From: Formicincola oecophyllae | GTDB lineage: Bacteria; Pseudomonadota; Alphaproteobacteria; Acetobacterales; Acetobacteraceae | Direction of reading: 5' to 3' | Length of the DNA stretch: 64,000 nucleotides | Assembly (NCBI RefSeq): GCF_006542395.2 | Contig: NZ_CP038231.1 | Location: 682,001 to 746,000 of the forward strand | In this document: positions 39,723-48,839 of the stretch, piece after piece | Layout: the number at the start of each line of letters is the position of its first letter | Numbering within the stretch: position 1 is the stretch's first letter | Notes under the pieces: model-generated | The model's input: the letters and a program-made list of their open reading frames with translations, nothing else | What the model was told of the DNA's origin: nothing | Databases searched by the model: none | Made by a program: the position numbers and the translations under genes

Positions 39723-40736
39723 ATGACTCAAACAGCTTCCGCCATCCCCACCACCATGAATGCCGTCGTGCTGGATAAGTTTGGCGAACCTGAGGATGTC
39801 CTCCACCCCGGCACTATGCCAACGCCCACCATCGGCCCTGACCAGGTTCTGGTGAAGACCATCATGGCCCCGATCCACAATCACCATCTGTGGATCGCCC
39901 GCGGCCTTTATGGTATCCGGCCACCCCTACCAGCAGTGGATGGCGATGAAGCAGTCGGCACCATTGCAGCCGTTGGCGCTAACGTAAAAGGCTTGGCGGT
40001 GGGGCAGCGCGTGGCCTGTGCACGGGCCCTGGGCACATGGGCGCAGTATTTCGCAGCCCCTGCAGACCTGGTGGTGCCCGTGCCTGAGGGGATTGATGAT
40101 GAAACAGCTTCTCAGATGCTCATCATGCCCATGAGCGCACTAATGCTGCTTGATTCGCTCCACCTCAAAGCCGGTGACTGGCTCATCCACAACGCCGCCA
40201 ATGGCGCTGTAGGCAAAGCATTGGCTATCATGGCCAAAGGGCGCGGCATCCACACCATCAACCTGGTGCGCAGCCCCAAAGCTCTTGATGAAATGGTGGC
40301 TGCAGGCATCACAGCAGGGAATATCTCCACAGCTCAGACAGATTGGACGCAGCAGGCAGCCAAGCTGATGGGCGGCAACCATGCCGCTGCTGCTGTGGAT
40401 GGCATTGGGGGGCCGCTTGATGTGGAGATGACGTCCCTGCTGCGTGAGGGGGGCGAGCTCGTCTCTTTTGGGTCGCAAGGGGGGCAGGCTGTAGTAGTCT
40501 CGCCTGCAGACCTGATTTTCCGCGCTATCACGGTGCGCGGTTTCTGGGCCAATAAAGAGGCCCGCTCACTGCCAGCTGCTGACAAAGCGCGCCTAGTGGG
40601 GGAGATCGTTGGGTTGCTGCAGTCAGGCCAGCTGAAAATGCCTGTGGCAGGCGTATACAGTTTCAGCCATATCACCCAGGCTTTGGAAGCTAATGCTAAG
40701 GCCGGGCGCAATGGCAAGGTCCTGCTCAAGCCCTGA
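39723..40736 (+). CDS. MDR-superfamily NADPH quinone/enoyl reductase
   Basis: A zinc-independent medium-chain dehydrogenase/reductase of 337 residues. GroES-like domain with VDGDEAVGTIAAVG, then a Rossmann domain with NAANGAVGKALAIMAKGRG for NAD(P)H. The catalytic zinc cysteines of alcohol dehydrogenases are missing, placing it with quinone reductases and 2-enoyl thioester reductases. AAAGG precedes the ATG. Probably co-transcribed with the hydrolase and detoxifying an electrophile, by analogy with other TetR-MDR pairs. Confidence 0.85.
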   Translation: MTQTASAIPTTMNAVVLDKFGEPEDVLHPGTMPTPTIGPDQVLVKTIMAPIHNHHLWIARGLYGIRPPLPAVDGDEAVGTIAAVGANVKGLAVGQRVACARALGTWAQYFAAPADLVVPVPEGIDDETASQMLIMPMSALMLLDSLHLKAGDWLIHNAANGAVGKALAIMAKGRGIHTINLVRSPKALDEMVAAGITAGNISTAQTDWTQQAAKLMGGNHAAAAVDGIGGPLDVEMTSLLREGGELVSFGSQGGQAVVVSPADLIFRAITVRGFWANKEARSLPAADKARLVGEIVGLLQSGQLKMPVAGVYSFSHITQALEANAKAGRNGKVLLKP

Positions 40737-40759
40737 ACGCTGTAGAAAGCGCCCAACCG

Positions 40760-40789
40760 TTAGTGCCATGGCGCGGTCCTTGGCACTAA
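40760..40789 (+). terminator. Hairpin terminator after the MDR reductase
   Basis: TTAGTGCCA (40760-40768) and TGGCACTAA (40781-40789) form a perfect 9-bp stem followed by TAATTAAAAT. The T-content is poor, so termination may be partial, but it cleanly divides the operon from the next promoter. Confidence 0.55.
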
Positions 40790-40790
40790 T

Positions 40791-40825
40791 AATTAAAATC
40801 ACCTTCAAAATTAAATCACCTTCAA
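40791..40825 (+). repeat. Tandem 17/18-base repeats upstream of a strong promoter
   Basis: AATTAAAATCACCTTCAA (40791-40808) is followed directly by AATTAAATCACCTTCAA (40809-40825), differing by one A. They end one base before a TTGACA box. This is the position of a class II activator site; the regulator is unknown. Confidence 0.7.
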
Positions 40826-40826
40826 C

Positions 40827-40855
40827 TTGACATAACAGGTGGGGTCCATTGGAAT
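40827..40855 (+). promoter_or_regulatory. Near-consensus promoter for the gene at 40892
   Basis: TTGACA at 40827-40832 and TGGAAT at 40850-40855 with the ideal 17-base spacing. Leader of about 30 bases to the start codon, containing CTGGAGG. Confidence 0.65.
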
Positions 40856-40891
40856 TACGTGGAAATTTGACTTAAATCCTGGAGGCCCACC

Positions 40892-41761
40892 ATGACCACC
40901 CCCCCTGCAGCGGCCACCCCCAAAAAAACCACCCCCCATCAGAAAGTTAAACTCCTTCTGTCCCTGTTGGACCGCCTCACCGATGGTGAAGGTCAGGCCA
41001 GCCTTGAACGGTTGGCAACAGACCCTGGCGCTGTGGAAGCAGTTGCCCGCGACATCGCCACCAACACGCCTGTCGAGGTTCTGGCGAAAACCATCCTCAC
41101 TGACACTCGGCCCATACAAGGTGTGACCGAAGCTGATTACAAATATGTTGGCTTGCCACCTGAAGCGGAAAAATGTGATTTCCATACAGGCTACAACACT
41201 TACCTGCGCCCTCTACTGGGCAAACGGGCAGATGGTTTCGCCGCCATGTACAAAATGCTTGACCAGCAGGACAACCCGTTAATCATTGAAACTGGCTGTT
41301 TGCGCGTTCCAGGAAATTGGGAAGGCGATGGGCAGAGCACGTTCCAATTTGATTGGTATGCCCGCGAAAAGCGTGGCCATGTCATGACCATTGACATCAA
41401 TGAGCTTTCCATCAACAGCGCGCGCCGCGCCTGCAGCAGCACAACCAGCACAATCCTGAATGATTCTGTAGCCGCCCTCAACGCCTTGAGTGCCAACGCG
41501 CAGAAGCCGGCCGCACTCCTTTATCTGGATTCATTCGACCTCGTCGCTTCCAACCCCATGCCCAGCGCCATGCACCACGCCATGGAAGTCATGGCTGCAC
41601 GGCGCCTCATTGGGCCTGGGACCTTGCTGTGCATTGACGACTTCAATGTTCCCCCCCTTGGTCCAGGGGGCAAAGGCCTGATTGTCAATGAGTTCCTCAA
41701 TGCCATCAATGCTGAGGTCCTCTATTCAGGGTACCAGAAGATCTGGCGTGTCGCTGTCTGA
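40892..41761 (+). CDS. Putative SAM-dependent methyltransferase
   Basis: A 289-residue protein whose second half looks like a class I methyltransferase: PLIIETGCLRVPGNWEGDGQ (cofactor loop), MTIDINELSINSARRA (motif II with acidic residue), ALLYLDSFDL (motif IV position) and LLCIDDFN. The first 90 residues are helical and unassigned. Substrate unknown; related enzymes modify sugars or small metabolites. GGAGG sits five bases before the ATG. It is a single-gene unit with its own strong promoter and tandem upstream repeats, and a terminator-like hairpin after it. Confidence 0.62.
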   Translation: MTTPPAAATPKKTTPHQKVKLLLSLLDRLTDGEGQASLERLATDPGAVEAVARDIATNTPVEVLAKTILTDTRPIQGVTEADYKYVGLPPEAEKCDFHTGYNTYLRPLLGKRADGFAAMYKMLDQQDNPLIIETGCLRVPGNWEGDGQSTFQFDWYAREKRGHVMTIDINELSINSARRACSSTTSTILNDSVAALNALSANAQKPAALLYLDSFDLVASNPMPSAMHHAMEVMAARRLIGPGTLLCIDDFNVPPLGPGGKGLIVNEFLNAINAEVLYSGYQKIWRVAV

Positions 41762-41829
41762 GGCAGAAACCATGGCACTGAGCGTGGACGTACGGCACAA
41801 TCCACACTGCACGTCCTAGAACCAGCATG

Positions 41830-41859
41830 AAAAAACCCAGGGGAGTAAAACACCCTGGG
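41830..41859 (-). terminator. Terminator downstream of tRNA-Lys
   Basis: On the minus strand, CCCAGGG and CCCCTGGG pair across nine bases and run into TTTTTT. It lies about 37 bases after the tRNA 3' end. Confidence 0.85.
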
Positions 41860-41895
41860 CTTATTTGGCAGTTGACTGCCATTTCTTAAAATGAG

Positions 41896-41971
41896 TGGTG
41901 AACCGGGTGGGATTCGAACCCACGGCCATTCGATTAAAAGTCGAATGCTCTACCAGCTGAGCTACCGGTTC
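41896..41971 (-). tRNA. tRNA-Lys (anticodon UUU), CCA encoded
   Basis: The minus strand gives a full cloverleaf. The acceptor GAACCGG pairs with CCGGTTC, the D arm is GCTC/GAGC, the anticodon loop is CTTTTAA within the CGA/TCG stem, and the T arm reads GTGGGTTCGAATCCCAC. The genomic 3' end is ACCA. Anticodon TTT reads AAA and AAG codons. Confidence 0.97.
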
Positions 41972-42009
41972 ATGATGGCACGCTTGTCAGCGCCATGCGT
42001 GGCTGTGTT

Positions 42010-42037
42010 CCTATCAAGTCCCATAGCGACTGGTCAA
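42010..42037 (-). promoter_or_regulatory. Possible promoter for tRNA-Lys
   Basis: On the minus strand TTGACC (42037-42032) and GATAGG (42015-42010) are 16 bases apart, about 39 bases upstream of the tRNA. The -35 is good, the -10 weak. Confidence 0.4.
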
Positions 42038-42229
42038 GGGTGCGGCGCCATTTTTTAACAGCACCCCTGTAGGGACGCCATAGGGGCGGCGCTGCAGCCT
42101 TAGAGTTCAATCGGACAATCGGACCTCAAAAGCTGCCGCGCAAACGTGCCAACCCTGTAAAACCAGCATCAGGGCTGTATCCTTTACGCTGCAAGGTCAT
42201 TTGCCAGAGCTGGTGCCAGAGCAGGCGTT

Positions 42230-42712
42230 TCAGGCCGCGGCTGGCTCCACATAGGCCTTGACGATCTTGTCAGGCCCTTCAACCATGCCAGACATGCCTT
42301 TGCCGCGTTTAATGCCATCCACGGCATCCATGCCCTCAACCACTTTGCCAGCAATGGTGTACTGGCCATCCAGGGAAGGGCATTTGTCGAACATGATGAA
42401 GAACTGACTGTTGGCGCTGTTGGGGTTCTGGGCGCGCGCCATACCCAGGGTGCCACGCTCGAACTTCTCGGTTTTAGAGAATTCAGCAGGCAGGTCAGGC
42501 AGCTTGCTGCCGCCCATGCCCGTGCCAGTGGGATCGCCACCCTGGGCCATGAAACCATCAATCACGCGGTGGAAAGGCACACCATCATAAAACCCCTCCT
42601 TGGCCAACGTGGTCAGGCGTTCCACAGCCTTAGGGGCCAAATCAGGGCGCAGAGCGATGACGACCTTCTTGCCGTCTTTGAGTTCGAGAACGAGGTTTTC
42701 ATGAGCAGTCAT
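42230..42712 (-). CDS. ppiB: Peptidyl-prolyl cis-trans isomerase, cyclophilin type
   Basis: A 160-residue single-domain cyclophilin that speeds proline isomerisation during folding. The active site is visible: FHRVIDGFMAQGGDPTGTG with the catalytic Arg, then SANSQFFIMF and the GKVVEGMDAVD strand. No signal peptide, so cytoplasmic (PpiB type). AAGGAAC precedes the ATG. Third gene of the gyrA-coaD-ppiB run, 82 bases after coaD. Confidence 0.95.
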   Translation of the reverse strand: MTAHENLVLELKDGKKVVIALRPDLAPKAVERLTTLAKEGFYDGVPFHRVIDGFMAQGGDPTGTGMGGSKLPDLPAEFSKTEKFERGTLGMARAQNPNSANSQFFIMFDKCPSLDGQYTIAGKVVEGMDAVDGIKRGKGMSGMVEGPDKIVKAYVEPAAA

Positions 42713-42794
42713 GGAATGTTCCTTTCTTCAGCACAGTGTGTTGGCGCTGTGTGGTTTGGTTTGCAGCGCAATCGCGCCGATGAGCCACGTGGCT

Positions 42795-43343
42795 TTATGG
42801 AGATATTGGGGCTTGGCGCAGTTTCAACAAGACACGCGCCTGCACACCTGCTGGCACGAAGGGGGCTATGTCCCCCCCCAAACGTGCAATTTCCTTTACA
42901 ATGCGGCTGGCTGTGCTGCGGTGTGTTTCACTTGCCAGCAGGAAAACGGTTTCCATGTGGGGGTCCAGACGCTTCAAAGCACCTGACAGCTGGGATTCAT
43001 AATCAAAATCCCCTGAAGAGCGCAGCCCACGCACAACCGTTCCAGCGCCATGCTGGTGCACTGCATCCACCAAAAGACCACTGAACCCCACCACCTCTAT
43101 GCGGTCGGCATGAGGCAAGCCCCTTGTTTCCTCCTCCATCATGGCCAAGCGTTCCGCCAAAGTGAGCAGTGGCTGCTTAGCGTTGTTGACCGCAACCCCC
43201 ACCACCAGCCTCTCAAACAAGGCGGCGGCACGCGCGATGATGTCCAAATGACCGAACGTCAAGGGATCAAACGTGCCAGGGTAGAACGCAGTGCGCGGGT
43301 TGCGGGCAGGACCCGGCCCAACACGTGCTGAAGGTGTTTTCAA
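42795..43343 (-). CDS. coaD: Phosphopantetheine adenylyltransferase
   Basis: CoaD transfers AMP from ATP to 4'-phosphopantetheine, the penultimate step of coenzyme A synthesis. The nucleotidyltransferase signature is [16 protein letters not shown], with the second catalytic block [11 protein letters not shown] (the equivalent of ISSxxVR). At 182 residues it is slightly longer than usual (about 165) because of a non-conserved N-terminal tail. Its ATG overlaps the gyrA stop by four bases, so its translation is probably coupled to gyrA. Confidence 0.95.
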   Translation of the reverse strand: MKTPSARVGPGPARNPRTAFYPGTFDPLTFGHLDIIARAAALFERLVVGVAVNNAKQPLLTLAERLAMMEEETRGLPHADRIEVVGFSGLLVDAVHQHGAGTVVRGLRSSGDFDYESQLSGALKRLDPHMETVFLLASETHRSTASRIVKEIARLGGDIAPFVPAGVQARVLLKLRQAPISP

Positions 43344-46342
43344 GATGGCTCCGCTTCCCCCTGCCCATTTTCGTTATCAGTGAAGGCAGTCGCGTCAACG
43401 GTCTCGATGATTTCGGCATCCACTTCCTCAAGCGCCGCTTCAGCGTCATCATCATTAGCCACCAGGAACACGCTAATGATGTGTTCGTCAGGCTCCACCC
43501 GGAACAAAGTCACACCACCAGCAGTGCGTGACATCACCCGCACCTGGTCCACAGGCAACCTGATGAGGCGCCCTGTGTCCGTCACCATCATGACGTCAGC
43601 CCCACTTTCCACCTTCAGCGTGCCCACGACCTCACGGCCGCGCCTGGAATTGAACTTCATGTTAATCAGCCCCTTGCCAGCGCGGTTCTTCAAACCATAG
43701 GCATAGCCTGAGGCACGGCGCCCGAAGCCTGCGTCCGTCACGGTCAGCAGGGTTTGCTCGGCAGCGCGCAGGGCCTCGAAACGCTCCTCGTCAAGGGGGG
43801 AACCCTCCAAGCCAGCAGCCAGAACGTCATCGCCATCAGCTTCAGCGGCGCTGCCTTCATCAAGGCCTGCGTCGTCGCTCTCCTCAGCCAGGGCGTTGTC
43901 AGCTGTGCTACGCCCGTTGATGCCAAGCTGGTTAGCCAAGCGCAGATAGGAAGCACGCTCCTCAGGGGTGGCTTCCACATGCTCAAGTACGCACAGCGAC
44001 ACCACCTTATCATCGTCCAAGAGCTTAATACCACGCACCCCTTTGCCATTGCGCCCAGCGAACACACGCACCGCCTGGTCCGTAATTTGGAAGCGAATGG
44101 CGCGGGCATTGCGGGTGGCCAAGAACACGTCCTGCCCCACGCGGCATGTTTCAACGCCGATCAGGTGGTCACCGTCCTCCAGCTTCATGGCGATGAGACC
44201 ATTGGCGCGAATGTTGGAGAAATCTGCCAGGCGGTTGCGCCGCACATGGCCGCTGGCCGTGGCGAACACCAAGTGGAGGTCGTCCCATTCACCTTCATCC
44301 TGTGGCAGGGGCAGCACCGCCGTGATGGTATCATCACCCACATCAGGCAGCATGTTGACCAGGGCACGTCCCTTGGAGGTGGGCGCCGCTTCTGGCAAGT
44401 GCCAGACCTTCATGCGGTAGGCCTTGCCGCCAGAGGTGAAGAACAGCACCCATTGGTGGGTATGGGCGTTGAAGCTGCGCACCACGACATCATCACCACG
44501 CCGGCCAGCCGCCGTGCGCCCGCGCCCGCCCCTGTTCTGTGCCCTGAAGGTGGCTAGGGACGTGCGCTTAATAAAGCCATCGCGGGTGATGGTCACTACC
44601 ATCTGATCAGGTTCAATCAGGCTTTCATCGGTCTCATTGCCCAGGCTGGCTGAGATCTCCGTCAGGCGGGGGGTGGCCATGGCGGCGCGCACGGCATGGA
44701 GTTCGTCACGCAAGACCTCAAGGCGCCTGGGACGCGAGGAGATCACCTCAAGCAAGGCCTTGATGCGCTCAGCCACCTCTGCCAACTCGCTTTGGATGCG
44801 CTCACGCTCCATGCCAGTGAGGCGCTGTAGGCGCAGCTCCAGGATACCACGTGCCTGCGCCTCCGTCAGGCGGACGCGCCCCCCCTCCACCTTGTTGCCT
44901 TCATGGTGGATGAGGGCCAGCAGGGGCTCCACGTCAGCTGCCGGGAAGTCGCGCGCCATGAGGGCGGCGCGCGCTGAGGCGCTGTCAGGCTCTGCCCTGA
45001 TGAGGGCGATGACGGCGTCAATGTTCGCGACTGCCAGGACAAAGCCTACCAAAAGGTGGGCGCGTTCACGCGCGCGCCGCAGCTCGTAGCGCGAACGGTT
45101 GAGGATGACTTCCTCGCGGAAGCGCAAGAAGGCCTCCAGAACGTCACGCAGTCCCATGACGCGGGGGCGCCCCTCCTCCAACGCCACCATGTTAACAGGG
45201 AAGGTCGTCTGCATCTGCGTGAAGCGGTAAAGCTGGTTCAGAACCACATCAGGGGTGGCGTCACGCTTAAGCTCAATGACGGCGCGCATGCCTGTGCGGT
45301 CGCTTTCATCACGGATGTCGGCGATGCCCTCAATGTCCTTGGCACGCACCAGGTCAGCGATCTTCTCCAGCAAGCTGGCCTTGTTCACCTGGTAGGGGAC
45401 TTCGGTGATGATAATGGCCTGGCGGTCCTTGCGGATCTCCTCAATATGGGCACGCGCGCGAACGGGGATGGAGCCACGCCCCGTTTCATAAGCCTGCTTA
45501 ACCCCAGAACGCCCCATGATAAGACCCCCTGTGGGGAAGTCAGGGGCTGGCAAATATTCCATCAGCCCTTCAAGGGTGATGTCGGGGTCCTCCAACAAGG
45601 CCAGCGTGGCATCAATCACCTCAGCGGGGTTGTGGGGAGGGATGTTGGTCGCCATGCCCACAGCGATGCCTGCTGAGCCATTGACCAGCAGGTTGGGGAA
45701 AGCGGCTGGGAGCACTTCAGGCTCCATCTCGCTTTCATCATAGTTGGGTTGGAAAGGGACTGTCTCGCGGTCGATGTCGTCAAGCAGCCAGGAGGAAGCC
45801 TTGGCCAGGCGGGCTTCCGTGTAGCGCATGGCGGCTGGGCTGTCGCCATCGATGGAACCGAAATTGCCCTGACCATCCACCAGCATGACGCGCATGGACC
45901 AGTTTTGCGCCATGCGGACAAGGGCATCGTAAATGGAGCTGTCGCCGTGGGGATGGTATTTACCCATCACGTCACCCACAGCGCGCGCCGCTTTTCGGTA
46001 AGGCTTGTCGGCTGTAAAGCCACTTTCGCGCATGGCGTAGAGGATGCGCCGGTGAACAGGCTTGAGGCCATCGCGCACATCAGGCAAGGCACGCGATACG
46101 ATAACAGACATCGCATAGGCCAGGTAGGAGGAGCGCATCTCTGCGGAGATGTTAATGGGCTCAATGTCGCTCCAACCAGCGCCTGGGCCGCTTGCAGGCG
46201 GGGCGGGGGGTGGTGCGTCCATCACAGCGATGGCGCTAGCGCCAGCCGTGTGGCCTGCCGCCTGGGGAAGGGAACCGGTGGCGCTTGCCGCGCTGTTCTG
46301 GCCATCATCATGGTTATTGTCGTCATGCTCGCCGCCGCTCAC
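43340..46342 (-). CDS. gyrA: DNA gyrase subunit A
   Basis: Gyrase A breaks and rejoins DNA to introduce negative supercoils. The 1000-residue protein has the catalytic tyrosine Y174 in [10 protein letters not shown], the quinolone pocket [12 protein letters not shown] with S135 and D139 (E. coli S83 and D87, so no classical resistance change) and the GyrA-box [10 protein letters not shown] opening the C-terminal wheel. It is longer than the usual 875-900: about 55 low-complexity residues precede the core, and an acidic insert of about 70 residues (including [17 protein letters not shown]) interrupts the wheel. GTG start with GAGG upstream. Confidence 0.97.
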   Translation of the reverse strand: MSGGEHDDNNHDDGQNSAASATGSLPQAAGHTAGASAIAVMDAPPPAPPASGPGAGWSDIEPINISAEMRSSYLAYAMSVIVSRALPDVRDGLKPVHRRILYAMRESGFTADKPYRKAARAVGDVMGKYHPHGDSSIYDALVRMAQNWSMRVMLVDGQGNFGSIDGDSPAAMRYTEARLAKASSWLLDDIDRETVPFQPNYDESEMEPEVLPAAFPNLLVNGSAGIAVGMATNIPPHNPAEVIDATLALLEDPDITLEGLMEYLPAPDFPTGGLIMGRSGVKQAYETGRGSIPVRARAHIEEIRKDRQAIIITEVPYQVNKASLLEKIADLVRAKDIEGIADIRDESDRTGMRAVIELKRDATPDVVLNQLYRFTQMQTTFPVNMVALEEGRPRVMGLRDVLEAFLRFREEVILNRSRYELRRARERAHLLVGFVLAVANIDAVIALIRAEPDSASARAALMARDFPAADVEPLLALIHHEGNKVEGGRVRLTEAQARGILELRLQRLTGMERERIQSELAEVAERIKALLEVISSRPRRLEVLRDELHAVRAAMATPRLTEISASLGNETDESLIEPDQMVVTITRDGFIKRTSLATFRAQNRGGRGRTAAGRRGDDVVVRSFNAHTHQWVLFFTSGGKAYRMKVWHLPEAAPTSKGRALVNMLPDVGDDTITAVLPLPQDEGEWDDLHLVFATASGHVRRNRLADFSNIRANGLIAMKLEDGDHLIGVETCRVGQDVFLATRNARAIRFQITDQAVRVFAGRNGKGVRGIKLLDDDKVVSLCVLEHVEATPEERASYLRLANQLGINGRSTADNALAEESDDAGLDEGSAAEADGDDVLAAGLEGSPLDEERFEALRAAEQTLLTVTDAGFGRRASGYAYGLKNRAGKGLINMKFNSRRGREVVGTLKVESGADVMMVTDTGRLIRLPVDQVRVMSRTAGGVTLFRVEPDEHIISVFLVANDDDAEAALEEVDAEIIETVDATAFTDNENGQGEAEPS

Positions 46343-46409
46343 GGATGCCTCGCTGTTGCCAATGCTGCAGGTACTCTGAATTAATGTCGGCCATCATAAC
46401 CCAAACCCC

Positions 46410-47903
46410 TTGTTCTTGCCAGAAAAGCCGCGAAAATTGCCCCCTTCCCCACCACCAGCGCCTTGTGGCCGTCCTATCACCGCCCCACAGGGGAAGTGGC
46501 GTGAAGTCCCTTGGCCTTTTGAAGGTTCAGAGGTCACTGTGCCCCTCAAGGCAGGTCAGCTGTGGCTGGACAGTGCAGGCCCCCTCACCGAACGCGCGCG
46601 CTGGTCACTTTACTGCCCGCGCCCTTCGTCCTCCTTCCGTTGGGAATGGCCAGGGCCACGTTACCTGCGCACTGCCCCAGCAGACGCTAGGCGGCGCTGG
46701 ATGGCTGAAGGGCTTGAAGCTTTGCGGACCTTTAAAGGGGCACGGTCTGCAGCAGTGCCGGCGGAGGTCGCGCAGTGCGGATGGGGGTTTGGTGGTGGCT
46801 TGGTGGGTATGCTGAGCTATGAAGGTGCTTTGGCCCTTCAAGGGGTCAACAGCCGCCATCGTTTGACGCCAGCCCCACCCCTTTCAGCGTTATTGGTGCA
46901 TGACTTCTACCTTTTCGACCGCCACGCCAGGCGTGCCTGGCAAGTGGGCGCTCCACCGCCACTGGAAGCTTGCAGGCAGCCACCCCTAAGCCCGGCACCA
47001 CAGCCATACTGGCGCTCAGCCCTGGACGCCCCCCAATGGTGCGCGCGTGTGGAACGCCTGCGCGCTCACATCGCTGCCGGCGATGTTTTCCAAGCCAATT
47101 ACACCATGCAATGGCATGCCCCTTTTGAAGCCAGAAACCTGGCGGCGCTTTACCAATCACAGCGAACACGCGTGCAAGCGCCCTTTGGGGCCTTCTACCA
47201 TTTGCCCTCCAGCCCCCCAACCGCCAATAGCCTTAACGGCGCCAAGGGGCGTGGGGCGGAATTCGCCCTGCTCGCTTCCAGCGTGGAACGCTTCATTGCC
47301 CTTGACCGCCATGGCTGGCTGGAGACGCGCCCTATTAAAGGCACCGCTCCCCGCAGCGCCCAAGTGACCACTGACGCCCAGCTGAAAGCAGCTCTGGCCC
47401 AAGACCCAAAGGAACGCGCTGAAAACCTGATGATCACTGACCTAATGCGCCACGACCTGGGCATTGTGGCTGAAGCAGGGAGCGTCAGCGTACCAGAGCT
47501 TCTGCAGGTTGAAAGCTTTGAGAGGGTCCACCACCTGGTCTCTGCTGTGAGGGCGCGCTTGAAAGCGGGATTGGATGGGTTCGATATCCTGCAAATGACC
47601 ACCCCACCAGGCTCAGTGACAGGTGCCCCTAAGCGCAGGGCCTTGGAAATCATTGACGCATTGGAGCCTGAAAGCCGTGGCGCCTATTGCGGCACCCTGT
47701 TTTGGATGGACAGCGCAACAGGCGCCATGGACAGTATGGTGATCATCCGCAGCGTTGCCTTCACAGGCCGGGGGGAGGGTAAGGGGCAGCTGAGCTTTGG
47801 TGCAGGCGGCGGCATCACCTGGCCTTCCCAAGCTGAGCATGAATGGCAGGAGGCGCTGCTCAAAGCTGCCCCCTTCACGAGTGCAAGCAACGCGCCATCA
47901 TGA
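46410..47903 (+). CDS. pabB: Aminodeoxychorismate synthase component I
   Basis: PabB aminates chorismate with ammonia supplied by a glutaminase partner, on the way to p-aminobenzoate and folate. The 497-residue frame has the nucleophilic lysine motif PIKGTAPR that distinguishes PabB from TrpE, and the chorismate-binding end PGSVTGAPKRRA, GAYCGTLFW and GAGGGITWPS. No glutaminase (pabA) is adjacent. The start is unclear: a TTG at 46410 without ribosome site opens the frame, and the first 40 residues are not conserved. Divergent from gyrA over only 67 bases. Confidence 0.9.
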   Translation: MFLPEKPRKLPPSPPPAPCGRPITAPQGKWREVPWPFEGSEVTVPLKAGQLWLDSAGPLTERARWSLYCPRPSSSFRWEWPGPRYLRTAPADARRRWMAEGLEALRTFKGARSAAVPAEVAQCGWGFGGGLVGMLSYEGALALQGVNSRHRLTPAPPLSALLVHDFYLFDRHARRAWQVGAPPPLEACRQPPLSPAPQPYWRSALDAPQWCARVERLRAHIAAGDVFQANYTMQWHAPFEARNLAALYQSQRTRVQAPFGAFYHLPSSPPTANSLNGAKGRGAEFALLASSVERFIALDRHGWLETRPIKGTAPRSAQVTTDAQLKAALAQDPKERAENLMITDLMRHDLGIVAEAGSVSVPELLQVESFERVHHLVSAVRARLKAGLDGFDILQMTTPPGSVTGAPKRRALEIIDALEPESRGAYCGTLFWMDSATGAMDSMVIIRSVAFTGRGEGKGQLSFGAGGGITWPSQAEHEWQEALLKAAPFTSASNAPS

Positions 47904-48820
47904 CCTCCCTCAAGCCTGCCTCTGCTTCTGTTCCTGCCATGGCGTGGTTTGGTGATGGTCTGCGCCCCCTTAACACGCTTGCCCTCAACCCTGCTGACAG
48001 GGGGCTGCTTTTAGGCGATGGGCTGTTTGAAACCGTACGCGTCCACCAAGGGCATATGGATTGGGCAGCGCTTCATGAAGAACGCATGCGCCAAGGCTGT
48101 GGGCTGCTGAACATGCCAGCTTTGCCTGCAGGGCGCTTTATGGCCGCCCTCAACGCCACAAGGGCAGCCAACCAAGTGCTAGAAGGCTCCCTCAGGCTGA
48201 CATGGACACGTGGACCAGCTGCCCGTGGCCTGGTTCCGCCATCCCCTGAACGGTGCCAGCCAACCCTCCTTATCACAGCAAGCCATAGCGTGGGCGCACC
48301 GTCTGCCAAGCCTGGACTGCGCGCCCCCGCAACCATCATGGTGGCCAGGCAGCGCCGCGATGCGGATTCCATTCTGGCACAGGTCAAAAGCCTTTCTGCG
48401 TTGCCAGCGGTGGTGGCACGCCTGGAAGCCCACCAGGCAGGCTGTGACGATGCTTTGATGGCTAATCACCATGGCCAGCTAGCTGAAGCCACCGCAGCCA
48501 ATTTGGTGGCATTGATGGGTGAACGCCTGACCACACCACCGCTGCATGATGGGGCGTTGCCAGGCACCAGCCGGGCCAGGCTTCTGCAAAGGGGACTCGT
48601 GGTTGAGGGAAGCTGCACCGAAGCCACGTTGGCCCAGGCGCGTGGCCTGTGGCTGGTCAATGCGCTTGGCATCACCCCTGTGCGTGCTTGGCGCGATGGG
48701 CAAGGGCGCACCCATGATTTGCCCCTTCCAGGTACCATCACTGAAAAACTGCGGCATTTTCTGTATGACCGCCCCAAGTCACTTCCCAACGGGGCTGCTG
48801 GATTGCCAACCCCGTTTTGA
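47900..48820 (+). CDS. pabC: Aminotransferase class IV, probable aminodeoxychorismate lyase
   Basis: A PLP fold-type IV enzyme of 306 residues, expected to eliminate pyruvate from aminodeoxychorismate to give p-aminobenzoate. RGLLLGDGLFETVRV is the N-terminal signature; the cofactor lysine is in AQVKSLSALP and E-x-x-x-x-N appears as LAEATAANLVAL. Start overlaps pabB by four bases (ATGA), supporting the PabC assignment over branched-chain or D-amino-acid transaminase. Confidence 0.9.
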   Translation: MTSLKPASASVPAMAWFGDGLRPLNTLALNPADRGLLLGDGLFETVRVHQGHMDWAALHEERMRQGCGLLNMPALPAGRFMAALNATRAANQVLEGSLRLTWTRGPAARGLVPPSPERCQPTLLITASHSVGAPSAKPGLRAPATIMVARQRRDADSILAQVKSLSALPAVVARLEAHQAGCDDALMANHHGQLAEATAANLVALMGERLTTPPLHDGALPGTSRARLLQRGLVVEGSCTEATLAQARGLWLVNALGITPVRAWRDGQGRTHDLPLPGTITEKLRHFLYDRPKSLPNGAAGLPTPF

Positions 48821-48839
48821 CAAGCAATAGTGCCAGACC

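Noticed and set aside
43754-44557. A 267-codon plus-strand frame opposite gyrA
   Set aside because: Antisense to conserved gyrA C-terminal sequence; no ribosome site.
43340-46342. Quinolone resistance change in gyrA
   Set aside because: The two key positions are Ser and Asp, as in sensitive strains.
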